From assembly GCA_004151065.3 (NCBI GenBank), contig NWUY0300034944.1, positions 7,016 through 27,094 on the forward strand: a stretch of 20,079 nt of DNA, read 5' to 3'. The stretch is from Larix sibirica (lineage: Eukaryota; Streptophyta; Pinopsida; Pinales; Pinaceae). Positions 1 to 9,553 of the stretch are shown here, in pieces (positions within the stretch are counted from its first letter, which is position 1; each line of letters opens with the position of its first letter). The notes beneath the pieces were generated by a model. It made no database searches, was not told the DNA's origin, and was given only the letters and a program-made list of their open reading frames with translations. The translations under genes were made by a program, and so were the position numbers.

Positions 1-435
1 AGAGCAATCACACTCAGATCTGCGAGCTATACACCAGATCTGTGTAGTGATATCAGCTGGGTATTAGATCGGGAGACAATGAATACAAGTATGAGGGATG
101 ATCAAATTGTTTGCACCTCATGCTCCTCAATAGATATAGATGAGCACTCTACTGAATAGATTGACAGATATTTGGCTCTCAATACATGCCAATCATTAAG
201 TGCTTCTACTTCTAATGTATGGTATATAGATAGCGTAGCCTCAAGCCATATGACCGGGTGTTCGTGGGTACTTTACAGATCTTGTCGAGGATGGGATAGA
301 TCTTGAGATTGTAATTGGAGACAATTCTACTGTCAAAGCAGTGGGATGAGGAACTGTATCCTTCTAGAGAGAATCAGGAGAATATATGAGAGTTCGTGAT
401 GTTCTATATGTCCTGGGTCTAAAGAAGAACTTGAT
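1..435 (+). pseudogene. Ty1/copia polyprotein fragment: gag end and aspartic protease
   Basis: This is the part of a copia polyprotein that cleaves Gag-Pol. From 220 the + strand reads WYIDSVASSHMTG, the protease active-site block, in which the usual DSGAS is changed to DSVAS. A one-base frameshift follows MTG. The next frame then gives YFTDLVEDGIDLEIVIGDNS, then two stops (TGA, TAG), and then the stretch EYMRVRDVLYVLGLKKNL that normally precedes the integrase region. The sequence upstream of 220 is loosely Gag-like with no clear zinc knuckle. The fragment stops at the single N at 436, and no integrase or RT follows. The family call is firm from the order of motifs. The copy is inactive. Confidence 0.85.
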
Positions 436-436
436 N
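436..436. other. Single unresolved base at a mosaic junction
   Basis: An N sits exactly where the + strand copia fragment stops being recognisable and sequence leading into a minus-strand gypsy element begins. It may be a base-call ambiguity or an assembly join. Confidence 0.6.
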
Positions 437-556
437 CGAGTTTTGAAAAAGTAGCATTGCATCTAAAGTGACCCTCATCTTCTTGCACACACCCTTATGT
501 TTTCCAAATTAAATTATGATATTTAAATCCACTGGAATGCACAATGACTTAATATT
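437..556. other. Unassigned link between copia and gypsy remnants
   Basis: This AT-rich stretch shows no recognisable protein motif on either strand. In a complete gypsy element, RT would lie here on the minus strand downstream of the protease, but none is visible. Confidence 0.4.
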
Positions 557-1140
557 TTATGTGACTAAGTCTACTTTCAACTTCAACGTAGCCAACTTAT
601 CAACCACTTGATCGATCGAATTTGCCACGTCTGCCATGTTCTCTTTTTCCAAATCCTGATGTTGTCGCATGATACCTTGAGAAGTCTTGTCTGCAGGCTT
701 GTTAGGAGCTTCAATCAAGTGTATCGAAGACATCCTTGGCCAATGTCCCAAATTTCTATTACGTGTTATCGACATGCTCCAAACTCCATACTTATCTAAG
801 AACACCAAACGATCTACAAACCCAATTGGAACGATCTTGGTCATCCATGAGAATTCATGCCCCAAGATCATCGCATGAATGTCCAAAGGATCAAATTCTA
901 AGTCCACATTACCATGCCATTCTCTAACTCTCACCGGAGCTGCACACACCTTCCTTGTCACTAGATTCACGATTTAATTCACCACTTTGAATTTGGTTCT
1001 ACTGGGCTCAATTTGATAATGAAGGGACATCGCAGTCTTGTTGGTCACCAAGCTGTGAGTGGCACCAATGTCCATCAATGTCGATACTTTCACTCCACTC
1101 ATTGTTATGTCCACGAAGCTTAGACCTTATTGATCTTTTG
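557..1140 (-). pseudogene. Ty3/gypsy aspartic protease domain, decayed
   Basis: On the minus strand the frame reads LSFVDITMSG, then STLMDIGATHSLVTNK. The active-site block at 1055-1072 is DIGATH where gypsy proteases usually have DTGATH or DSGATH. An in-frame TAA at 974-976 follows. The frame then stays open to 557 and contains REWHGNVDLEFDPLDIHAMI followed by LGHEFSW, matching the conserved ILG-x-(D/E)-F segment near the protease C-terminus. Downstream RT, RNase H and integrase are missing. The domain lies in the expected order after the gag remnant, the primer binding site and the LTR on the same strand. It is inactive because of the stop and the lost downstream domains. Confidence 0.85.
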
Positions 1141-1329
1141 TTTGTGAACTTGCACCTTAACGAACTGCCAAGATGCTAAGACAGGCCACCACTGCCTCTA
1201 CCACATTCGAAACCTCCTTTGAAGGTGACTACCTCTATACTACACCCATGGATGCCAGCATCCTGGTTGGCACACTTGGTCTGCACCCAAGCAAGCTCCC
1301 AACTTTTCCTTCCTTAGACTTGTCTCCAT

Positions 1330-1808
1330 AGTATGGTCATCTTGACCAACATAATTACTCGTTGCCTCTCTTGAATTATGGGATTCCACAGGCTACATTG
1401 CCTGAAGGATGTCTTCCTTTCCTTGGAGAGACTCCTACCTTACTGCTTTCCAAGTTGATACTTGGTCTAACAACCTTTGCAATCTCTACATATCCCATTT
1501 GTCGTGTGCAACCACTAGCTCTATTCTTTCATCGTGCCCTTGGAACACCTTCCTCATTGCATAGGTTACCTGTTGCAAGCTCTTCTTCATTTCTTCCAAC
1601 AAATCCTTCCATGTCGTCTCCTCATTGTCCACATTCCTGTGCCTCACCAAGGTGTCTGTCATGTCTTCCGAAACTAACTGGACTTTTGAGCTCTCTTGGA
1701 CACACTCCACCAAGTGCTTCAACACTTAGCCAACTTTTCCTTACTCACTCCTTCGTTGTTGTGTGCCTTCTGCACAACTTAGGCACTCATTGTGTTTCAC
1801 GTTCGTAG
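1330..1808 (-). pseudogene. Ty3/gypsy gag N-terminal remnant, coiled-coil-like
   Basis: The minus strand carries a charged, helix-prone segment (open over 1486-1725) that includes TWKDLLEEMKKSLQQV and RKVFQGHDERIELVV. It resembles the coiled-coil-like N-terminal region of plant gypsy Gag. Upstream, two stops interrupt the frame near GTQQRRSE and GKVG. The usual capsid core is not visible, and only about 1.2 kb separates the primer binding site from the protease motif, so an internal deletion is likely. A weak Cys-rich patch near 1230-1320 might be a ruined zinc knuckle. The identity rests mainly on position between the primer binding site and the protease. Confidence 0.55.
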
Positions 1809-2278
1809 ACTCTTTATTGCAACTTGGGTACTCCTTTCTTTTGTTCCACCCCGTCATGCACTTGTCACCTTTGTTCAGACCCGTTTAACAAGCATCTATA
1901 CTTGGAAATCCTAGCACTCTCTGAACACTTCCACAAGAGTTCTCATCCCAAAACCAAACTTTACCTCTGCAAGTCGCCAGGCGCTCCAACCTAGGCGCAC
2001 TTCTTCTGTCTGCACTGTCTAGGGCACTTACTATGGAGATGAGCGCACTTTCCGGAGTGCCCACTCTTGTCACTTGGTAGTGTGCCTTAACCTTTATATC
2101 CATGTCTTGGTAACTTGTCAGCAGTAAGCCTTCAACAAATTTCCTATTGCAATTCCAACTTCCACAACGTGAACCAATATGCCTAACTGTCACAAATTCA
2201 TTTGTGTGAGTCAGCACCAACTACAATTTGATACCATCTCTTCACAAGAAGAGTGGTGAAGAGCCAATCCACGTTCGC
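1809..2278 (-). other. Gypsy leader / 5' untranslated region
   Basis: This stretch lies between the primer binding site and the gag remnant. The minus strand has a 111-codon open stretch (1885-2220) with no recognisable family signature, so I treat it as leader or unrecognised gag sequence. Confidence 0.4.
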
Positions 2279-2290
2279 GCTCTGATACCA
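2279..2290 (-). other. Retrotransposon primer binding site (initiator tRNA-Met type)
   Basis: The minus strand reads TGGTATCAGAGC, the standard plant LTR-retrotransposon primer binding site complementary to the 3' end of initiator tRNA-Met. It is where minus-strand DNA synthesis is primed. It lies directly beside the inner end of the LTR and upstream of the gag and protease remnants on the same strand. Confidence 0.92.
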
Positions 2291-3436
2291 CCTATCATCG
2301 GCACGCCTGGCGCCTGACTTACTTAACTGTCCCAGGGTTCCATGCAACACTATTTGGTGTCTTGCCGGGGGTGTGGCTAACCCGGTAAGCAACCAACAAA
2401 CTATGTCTAACACTTAACAACTTATTTATGCAAGTTATCTTGGTTACACTTATCTATGTTTAACACTTAACCATATTTGCAATGACACAAGCACGTTATA
2501 AAGAATAAATAACACAAGAATGAAGGTGGGCACCCTAAACTGGGTGCGCCGAAGAATCATTTACAGAAAAGCAAGAAGCAACAAAGTACAAGATTACATT
2601 TTCATGAAGGGCGCCCCCAAGCCAACCCAAACCACAGGAGTGACCAACTCAGAAAGCCCCTAAGAAACCCCACAAATTTTTGCCACTCCGTCTTGATCAC
2701 TTCTGTCGTTGCCACATAACTACATGTCGTAGCCTCTATACCTTGCACGATTCTACCCAATATGAACCCCCAACTTGGGCAAGGATTGCCCCTATGGCCT
2801 TCACTCTCCCCTACGGTCTTCCATGTGCCCAACAAGTAGAACTTTGGTTATAGTCCACTCTTGGATGCTTGATTTCTTGCCAATAATTGATCTTCTATGG
2901 ATGCCTTTTCCAAGTTCAGGTGCCTCTACTTATAGGCATTGCTTGTCCTAAGCGTGTTCCCAAGGTGCCCCTTAGCCAACACGCTAAGTATGTTGCATCA
3001 CTCGCTTGTGCCACACGCCATGTCCACGTGACATGTTTCTTGTCCACTTGCTGGGTGCGCACCCACCTGACATGCTCCAACCCGACGTTCCCAATGTGCC
3101 TCTTGAGTCGCCCCCAACCAATGTGCCCACTTTCCAACTTCTACCTTCCTTGACATGCTAAGGCATTTGGGCCTCCAACCCATTTTCTTTTTGGACATCG
3201 TGGGGTGGGCATGCGCCTAGCCTTAGCTTGTCGACACACCACTGGTCTCGTTCCCACATGTCCTACCGTGTTTTCCCAACACTCAAGTCAAGTGCGCCCG
3301 TGCTTCAGACTTGGCACACCCATGTGCATCATGCTCCCAAGTCATGTTGCCTTGCAGTGCACCACTTAAGCCCCTTTAGTTGAGCTCCTTGGCAAGCTGT
3401 GCTTGAGTGGGAAGGCGGCTGCGCTGAGCCGTGACA
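2291..3436 (-). repeat. Ty3/gypsy 5' LTR (about 1.15 kb)
   Basis: On the minus strand the LTR starts with TGTCACGGCTCAGC at 3436 and ends next to the primer binding site at 2290. It is markedly more GC-rich than the flanking AT-rich DNA beyond 3437, which supports the outer boundary. The inner end is less certain: the bases abutting the primer binding site do not end in the usual CA, and the nearest CA candidate would shorten the LTR to about 2315. The short open frames inside it match no protein. The partner LTR is not in the window. Confidence 0.75.
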
Positions 3437-5040
3437 CTTCCCTTGATTAACATGAAATAGTGATTTTTAACATTTTGATCACATATGAGTGTTTTAATTC
3501 GAGGATATAAAATTCCATATAGTTGTAGTAGGAATTGTTTAAAGAGGCATTTTAAAAGGTATTCTCTTACTCATTTAACACATTAATGGTTACGCTTGTT
3601 TTTAATAATGGTTTTAAAGTTGTAAAAGGAATAAAGCTAATTGTTTTGAGATTATATTTAAATAGATATTCTTAGAGTGGTTTTTAAATATTTATTTAAG
3701 TTGAAAAAAAGGGTTATATAAAAATTGTTTTAAAGATTGGTTATAAAATATATTATTTTCAAGGTTAAATAAATAGTAAATTCTTTAACAGTAATTTATT
3801 TCTTTTTAAAGTTGAGATTAAATATATCAATTCTTTAAAAAAAAATATATATAATTATAATGAGGGTTTAAAAAGTATAGTAAACACAGATGTTTTATGG
3901 AGAAGTATTTAAACTTCAAATATTTTGTGAGTAGCATATTGTACAATTCAATTTTTCACATTTATGGTGTTGGTCGTTCAACATGAGTTGCAAGGTAGAG
4001 AGAATCAAAACAGAACATTAAGAGAGAATCAATCTATTTTACTTTTTATGGAGGACAATGTCAAGCCCTATTTTAGAACAAGTTAACACTAGTAATGGTA
4101 GGAATGGCCCACATTCAACTTTCTCATAACATTTCTTTTTAACATTTCATTGAAACGATAAATCATAATGCCATAATTAAAGCTCAATTTCAAAAGCGTA
4201 GATGTGCCCATGACATACTATCTGCATATATATTTTAATTGCTAGTTAATATAATATATGTGGTTACATGAATGCAATTTCTAATTAAATATATATATTT
4301 TAAAATAATGGCCCCAGAGAAACCATAGGTATCTAAGTAGGTTTTCCATGGCCATGGCTATCTAAGTATATATTTCATAGCCTTTATATACCAATCCCCT
4401 TAGAAGCAAGGTGCTCTACATCTGATTTGGAAGTTGGGGAAAGGGAAAGAAAAGAAGGAAACAAAGAGGCAACATAAATATGAAATATTTGAAGAAAAAC
4501 ACTAAGGATGGGTGAAAATCTAAGATGGCTTCCTCAATGAAATTAAATATCAACAACCACCTGTACTCTTGATATGGCAAGTGTTGAAGTGGCAAAAATC
4601 ATTCCCATTGAAACATCAAACTTTATATTACACTAAGTCTATCAAGAAATCTTACTTAAAGTCACCAAATGAATCTTAGTTAGTTATTTTCATTCCCCTA
4701 TTCCTTGAAACTTAAGGATAGTGAGTTGTGTAGTTACATTTTGGTATAGGAAGTAAAATAGTAAAAGAAGTCAATAAAAATAGTAAAATATGTAGATGTA
4801 TATCTTGTATTAGATGAGGAATTGGGTATATAAAAAATGAGGAAACAACATTTTCACCTACAAAAAATAAAATAGATTAAGTAACGCTCACTTAATTTAT
4901 TTCCATGGAAGAAAATTTTCTTGGTAGAATTATAACTAATTGAATATTAAATAAATAATCTATACATTATAGGGTTACAAATAAATGAATGAAATGTAGG
5001 GCATTAAATGAATGCAATTTCCAAGTTTATGTATAAATTA
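3437..5040. other. AT-rich sequence without recognisable genes
   Basis: This block is dominated by A/T runs, for example around 3700-3860 and 4225-4310. I see no open frame of note, no RNA gene and no repeat with clear periodicity. Confidence 0.6.
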
Positions 5041-6227
5041 ATAGAGGACGAGTTCCTTGAAGGACAAAAGGTTTAGTAGGACCATCTCTATATAATAAAT
5101 TATTACTTAGAGATACACCTTATTATGGCATTTGACCAAATATCCATGTCCTTTGGTTTATCAATTACCTGTTATTATGATGTATATATGTTGTTGTGAT
5201 GTTGATATTATGTGGTCCTATGCTGAAAATGTTTTCTAAAGATTATACAATTATGTCTAAGTTGATGACATGCTACTTTTTACTTTTACGAAGTTATATT
5301 AATGTTGGTGATAAGACTAGTTGGTATATGATAATGTCATGATCTCATGGTAGCATTGCTCATGTCCCACTTTCATCTTGTGGTGCTGTTGTATGACCTT
5401 ATTAGACCTCGTTAGCAGGTCTTATTTGTATAGGACTTGTCCCCATCATAAGTGAATATTAGATGATCATGATAACACATGACTTTACATATAAATTACT
5501 AGTGTTTTATGATGCATTAAATGAAAATAGATAGAATTATGAGATTCTATTTATGATGCAAGGCCAGGCCAACATGTAGTAGTAGTACATGATTCATAGT
5601 TATTTCATAATGTTTGATAATATCGTGTTCCATTAAGGCATGTGGTGATTGCAGGTGGTCTTGTTGTTGGATGCTACATGGTATTATTGGTATGATTAGT
5701 TGACATATGACTTAAAACTCATTATTGCTTATTATTTCATGATGATTTTTTTTGGAAAATGATACTTAGTTGTCTTTCTTGTCATTTCATGATAGTATTT
5801 CATGGCATGTGATATTTGGTTATAAGACTTGTATGATTTCACGATGGTAGTTTATGAGATAATGAGCTTATGAGGCTTTATGTTGGAACCAATGAAAAGA
5901 ATTATTGTTATACAAGCATGTTGTCTTGGTAATTTGATTACTACTAATAAACATTGGTACGTGGTAAGTGAAAGTTGTTCCATGAAATCCACTTAGGGGC
6001 CTAAAGGGCCGGAGGAGCACACAAACACAAGGGAGAATAACTACAAGTCACACATTATGGGATGGGGGACAACCCAACAAATAACGATTTTCCAACAATC
6101 CTATACCAGTAATGAATCTACTAGAAGTCCACGGCTTGAGTCACATTATCCATAGAGGGAGGTATATGGAGGACTTCTGATGCCTATGGGTTGGATGCCT
6201 TGGAGGGATATGGAGGGTGTCAGGGCC
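5041..6227. other. Non-coding sequence rich in TGATG/TCATGAT words
   Basis: Words such as TTTCATGAT and TATGAT recur irregularly at about 5150-5880 without a fixed period. The base composition resembles the long LTRs or untranslated regions of plant gypsy elements. I see no protein motif. Assignment to an LTR or 3' UTR is inference only. Confidence 0.35.
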
Positions 6228-6560
6228 AACCTTTAAAGATGCCTGGTTGACCAAAATCTAGTGCAACCAATGAGGTGACCTTATGAGACCAAAATCCTAT
6301 GCAGTAGGTGAGCTCGAAATAGAAACGAAAAGCAGACCAAAATCCGGTGTGGCCGATGAGGTCCATAGATCGGGTTAGCCATTTGGTTGACCAAGAAGCT
6401 TCCAATGCCTTTAGAGATGCCTGTATGACCAAAATACGGTGTGGCCGATGGTGGGTTGATGAGGTGGCCAGATGTGACCAAAATCCAGTGTGACCGATGA
6501 GGTCAAAATAAATACTAGAAGTAGACCAAAATCATATGCGGCCAATGAGGTCCATTGAAA
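6228..6560 (+). repeat. Two-level tandem repeat (about 48-bp subunits in about 180-190-bp units)
   Basis: Six copies of a motif based on GACCAAAATCCGGTGTGGCC followed by GATGAGGTC start at 6249, 6287, 6335, 6427, 6476 and 6524. They fall into two triplets. The first members are 178 bp apart, and the second and third members are 189 bp apart. Within triplets the spacing is 38-49 bp. Each triplet is preceded by a related CCTTTA(A/G)AGATGCCTG segment (near 6230 and 6408). This indicates amplification of a roughly 48-bp unit followed by duplication of the block. Confidence 0.85.
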
Positions 6561-6918
6561 CTTCCAATGCCTACTATATTGACCAGGGATAAGTTATAGT
6601 GTAGGGCCCATGCCATGGAGAGTGGGACCATCCAAAGTTGGAGTGGAGGGTTATGGTGGTTGATTGGATGGTATGATTCTCAAGTCGAGGGTGAGTAAGA
6701 TATGAGGGAGTTTCAGAGTGCTATGTTTTATGGCTTTCTATATGAATTTGTTTCTATGATTTGATTGATCCATAACTGTACGATAGAATTGATGCATATG
6801 CTATGATTTGATTGCATGTTAGGAACTTGATAGGAATAATCAAAAGCATGTACTAAATTAGGGCACTTGTTGATGTTAGTGTAGGTGTATGATTTATGTG
6901 TGGTGGCCACACGTATAA
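6561..6918. other. Non-coding link between two tandem repeats
   Basis: I see no coding motif and no repeat in this stretch. It may be retrotransposon 3' untranslated sequence, judging only from the purine tract that follows. Confidence 0.35.
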
Positions 6919-7257
6919 GTCTTTCAGCTCCACAGTAGTACTGGCTACCTAGGTGCATAATGTATGTTGAATGAGCATGTACATTTATTTTTTCATTTAT
7001 ATTGGTCCCAGCTTCGAGACAAAGTTTCCTGAAGGAGGGGTGTATGTAACACCCCACTTGGGGCTAAGAACATTAACCAAAGTCTTTATATACATATATT
7101 ATATATAGTTAACATATACATAATGTCTTTCACCTCCACAACAGTACTAGCTATCTAGGTGCATAATGTATGTTGAATGAGCATGTACATTTATTTTTTC
7201 ATTTATATGGGTCACAACTTAGGGACAAAGTTTCCTGAAGGAGGGGTGTATGTAACA
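6919..7257 (+). repeat. 206-bp tandem duplication ending in a purine tract
   Basis: Positions 6919-7051 and 7125-7257 are near-identical over about 133 bp, with roughly 11 differences, at a constant offset of 206 bp. Shared landmarks include CTAGGTGCATAATGTATG, GAATGAGCATGTACATTT and GAAGGAGGGGTGTATGTAAC. The 73 bp between the copies (7052-7124) is AT-rich. The second copy is cut short by the N at 7258. Confidence 0.9.
7031..7055 (+). other. Putative polypurine tract and start of a 3' LTR
   Basis: GAAGGAGGGG followed closely by TGTATGTAACACCCC resembles the boundary of plant gypsy elements, where a purine tract primes plus-strand DNA and the LTR starts TGTAACACCCC. The preceding segment CTTCGAGACAAAGTTTCC is typical of sequence just before such tracts. 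A second copy lies at 7237-7257. No polyprotein is seen upstream, so the call rests on the short signature. This family differs from the minus-strand gypsy LTR, which starts TGTCACGG. Confidence 0.5.
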
Positions 7258-7258
7258 N
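7258..7258. other. Single unresolved base at a second junction
   Basis: The N interrupts TGTAACA just where the second repeat copy would continue. The following bases belong to unrelated sequence, so this may be an assembly join. Confidence 0.6.
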
Positions 7259-7440
7259 TTGGTTTTCCCCGGTTGGGGTTTCCAGGGTAAAATACTGAGT
7301 TGTGTGATTTATATGTTTTTTTCATTGTGGAAGTGTTAAGAGTCTATAGTGTTTGTATCTTAAGTCATTATGTATTTCTGATTTATAGAGACTCAAACCG
7401 CTTGATATCTCAGGGCATCCAAAGGGAGTAGTGATCTCTA
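7259..7440 (+). repeat. Possible Ty1/copia LTR 3' portion
   Basis: GGTTTTCCCCGGTTGGGGTT followed by TCCAGGGTAAAA resembles the conserved GGGTTTTCCC-like stretch near the R/U5 region of plant copia LTRs, and a T-rich stretch follows. There is no matching LTR, primer binding site or terminal CA that I can place with confidence. Confidence 0.35.
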
Positions 7441-7655
7441 GATAAATTAACAAAACTACATAACCCTAATCTACTCCATGCCTCTTTCCTCATGAGTTCA
7501 AGGTATTCCATCGCTCACTTTGTCTCTGCTTAGTCATCAAATTTAGTAGGGGTGAGTGTTGGGATTGTACAAAGGAATGGAAAACTGCTCTTGAAATTAC
7601 TTAGAGCATTTACGTTTCGTGGTATATGAATGCACATAGATTGTGCACATAACAA
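7441..7655. other. Unassigned sequence before the first LINE fragment
   Basis: I recognise no motif here. The homology shared with the later LINE copies begins at about 7656-7669. Confidence 0.4.
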
Positions 7656-8233
7656 ACCTCTAATTGACCATGGAATCTACAATATCACTAAAACATTGTT
7701 CAACAAAGAAAAGGGACTTACAAGAAAAATGAATTTAGCTCGTCAAAATGAGGAAGAACATTGGAGACTAAAATCCCATAGCCTATGGCTAAAGGCCGAA
7801 GATCAAATACAAAATTCTTCCATAATCAATCTTGGGCTCGAAAAATCTGACATCATCTCCAAGAAATCACCCTAGATAACAAAAATGAAGTCTCATGATT
7901 TCAAAAGTTCCTAAAGGTAACTCACAATCACTTCCAAGTATTTTCTCAAAGGGCCCTATGTCTCCCATTGCCTAGAATACCATACTCTACAACATCCCTT
8001 CAATGGTCTCCATAGAAGAAAACCAAATGGAAACTCAAGAAGTCAACAATGAGGTGATTGAAGTTGTTAGAACATAGGGGGCGAACACAGCTCCTTGAGC
8101 TAACTATTTCTCAATCCACTTCTACTAAGATGTTGGCCCATAATTAACATAAATCTTTGCAAAATGTTAAATGATCCTTGATGAAAACTTACGTTTAGGG
8201 GAGGGGATGAACCTTCAAAAATTCCTTTTGATC
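7656..8233 (+). pseudogene. LINE-1 fragment: ORF2 linker before the reverse transcriptase
   Basis: This is the segment between endonuclease and reverse transcriptase of a plant L1-type LINE. The + strand gives LARQNEEEHWRLKSHSLWLK, matching the LINE block usually written EE.WR.KSR..WLK.GD.NTKFF. Later it gives NNEVIEV-like residues and, at about 8195-8215, GEGMN, the GG(M/I)N(S/T) motif at the entry to RT. Several stops and frameshifts break it. The 5' endonuclease is missing, and the 3' end is replaced at about 8230 by an inverted hAT sequence. The same region occurs again at 11551 and 15583, which supports the identity. Confidence 0.8.
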
Positions 8234-8379
8234 TAAATATGAAAACTAATTAATATTATAAATGGGCCAAGTGAGGTACAAAGCATACCTAACTTGTGCC
8301 CAAAACTAACCATCAAGAGCATGCTAGAAATATCATACTTGTTGGAAACATGTGCCTTCAACTTACAAGCCATTAATTC

Positions 8380-8467
8380 GTTTATATCCATGCTCCTTCA
8401 ACAAGGTACTAATCCAATCACACTTTTTGTAAAAGGCACTAATCAATTTATATTCATTCTACTTCGA
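8380..8467 (-). repeat. 66-bp tandem duplication inside hAT copy 1
   Basis: TTTATAT(C/T)CATGCTCCTTCA-like segments start at 8380 and 8446, 66 bp (22 codons) apart. The same duplication with the same spacing is present in hAT copy 2 (12261 and 12327), so it predates the large duplication. Confidence 0.65.
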
Positions 8468-9550
8468 CTTAATAATATCATGCATCGAGATGTTTGTTGT
8501 GTGCACCAAACACCTAAGCAAAATATTAAAGTTAGGATAAATATCCTAAGTAAGGTCTCATGCTACCTTATAATTAACGATATTATAAGTAATGAACTGA
8601 ATGATTTTAATTAAAGGATATGTAATATTAATACTGTTCTTGTAATGATCCGAATATCCATGGTTTGAAAGGGAGGTCACACCATTAGCATACACACCAA
8701 GAAAATTTATGAATGGTTTGTCTTCACCATTTGTTAAACCATTAGATAGTAATTGGATACTCCATATTCAGTCAAATAATTTTTAAATTGTCCCAAAACG
8801 TTAAAGATTTCATCTATTTCCTTGTCAAGTCCCTTGGTTCTTGCTTTGTCAAACCCAAGCCTTATTTATCCTTTAGGGGCATTTTTAAATGGTATAAACC
8901 ATTTCATGCTAATGGGGTGCGCAAAGAACATCGATGGTAAGGAACATGCATAGAAAACCTTGAACACTTCTACATCCACGTCAACCCTAAAAATTAAATC
9001 AAGTTAATATGTGATTATTCTACCACTATGCCCTAAATGCATAGGCAAGGATCCACCAGCATGGGGGGTGGAGATCAACCTTTGAACATTCTATGCAAGC
9101 ACTTATATTAAACATCTTTTTGTTTTATTTAGTCATTTTGTGCTTCATGCGCTTCCGTAGTGTATTTCTATCTATCTTCCCATGTTTTTTAATCGTGACA
9201 GTGTTTTGACTCCCTAAATTAAATAACCCACAGAAATGCTTCATTGTGCTAGTATATGACATTGTGTAGGGATGAAAAATTAGTATTTGCATCCCCTTTC
9301 CCTCCATCTAGCCTTGCAACATACCTCCACAAGGTGGTGCACTCATTGTTTTTATTTTTATGATCAATTACAATGTCATCATATTCTTCAGGTTCTTGTA
9401 CTTTATTTTCTTCTCCATTGTAAGGGTCACTTCTATACTCTACTCTTCCTCCTCATCATTGGTATTTATGCTTCCCATCAACACCATCATAATAAAGAAA
9501 GAAAAACATACACCACATATCAATCATGCTTCTTGAATCTTGAGAATAAC

Positions 9551-9553
9551 CTG
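9551..9553 (-). other. Possible 3' splice site of hAT copy 1
   Basis: The minus strand has a pyrimidine-rich tract ending TCTATTGCAG just before the first hAT-like exon. The same tract and CAG lie at 13591-13593 in the second copy. Splicing cannot be shown from the sequence, and the matching donor is not identified. Confidence 0.3.

Larger units (their letters stand above)
8234..9553 (-). pseudogene. hAT transposase pseudogene, copy 1 (BED finger, DUF659-like core)
   Basis: This would have been a cut-and-paste DNA transposase. Reading on the minus strand from high to low coordinates, an acidic stretch (SDPYNGEENKVQEPEEYDD) runs into LWRYVARLDGGKG (frame open over 9252-9431) and then MKHFCGLFN, the outline of a BED zinc finger whose first two Cys are lost. 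Next come VFKVFYACSLPSMFFAHPIS and, after it, GFDKARTKGLDKE (about 8980-8820). A DUF659-like part follows, TNGEDKPFINFLGVYANGV, where SDGWT appears as SNGLT. Then comes FITYNIVNYKVA (usual ITDN; 8582-8593), followed by two stops (8558-8560 and 8546-8548). Finally there is a W-x-QVRYALYLTWPIYN block (about 8240-8290). The C-terminal dimerisation domain is missing at the junction with the LINE fragment. The family call rests on five motifs in the right order. Confidence 0.85.

Noticed and set aside
1362-1808. A 148-codon + strand open frame rich in Ser, Leu and Pro
   Set aside because: It is antisense to the gypsy gag remnant, has no recognisable domain, and has low-complexity composition.
2602-3198. 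Several 66-88-codon frames on both strands
   Set aside because: They lie within the gypsy LTR, which is GC-richer and so has fewer stops by chance. No protein family is recognised.
5041-5075. GAGGACGAGTTCCTTGAAGG as another LTR-element 3' boundary
   Set aside because: It lacks a proper purine tract and an LTR start, and is too short to support the call.
6220-6481. Minus-strand frames of about 70 codons with repeated HRPHRILV / GHTGF residues
   Set aside because: They are translations of the tandem DNA repeat, not a protein.
6728-7057. A 109-codon minus-strand open frame
   Set aside because: It crosses the purine tract and the 206-bp repeat and has no family signature.
8540-8611. Apparent similarity of SCYLIINDIISNEL to the LINE RT block SYKILTNII
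   Set aside because: The minus strand here reads IIQFITYNIVNYKVA, a far better fit to hAT, and the flanks are hAT as well. The RT likeness is chance.
8294-8614. A 106-codon + strand open frame with repeated LLQ-x-GTN residues (and its partner at 12130-12483)
   Set aside because: It is antisense to the hAT transposase, whose minus-strand reading gives recognisable motifs. The repeats come from the 66-bp duplication.
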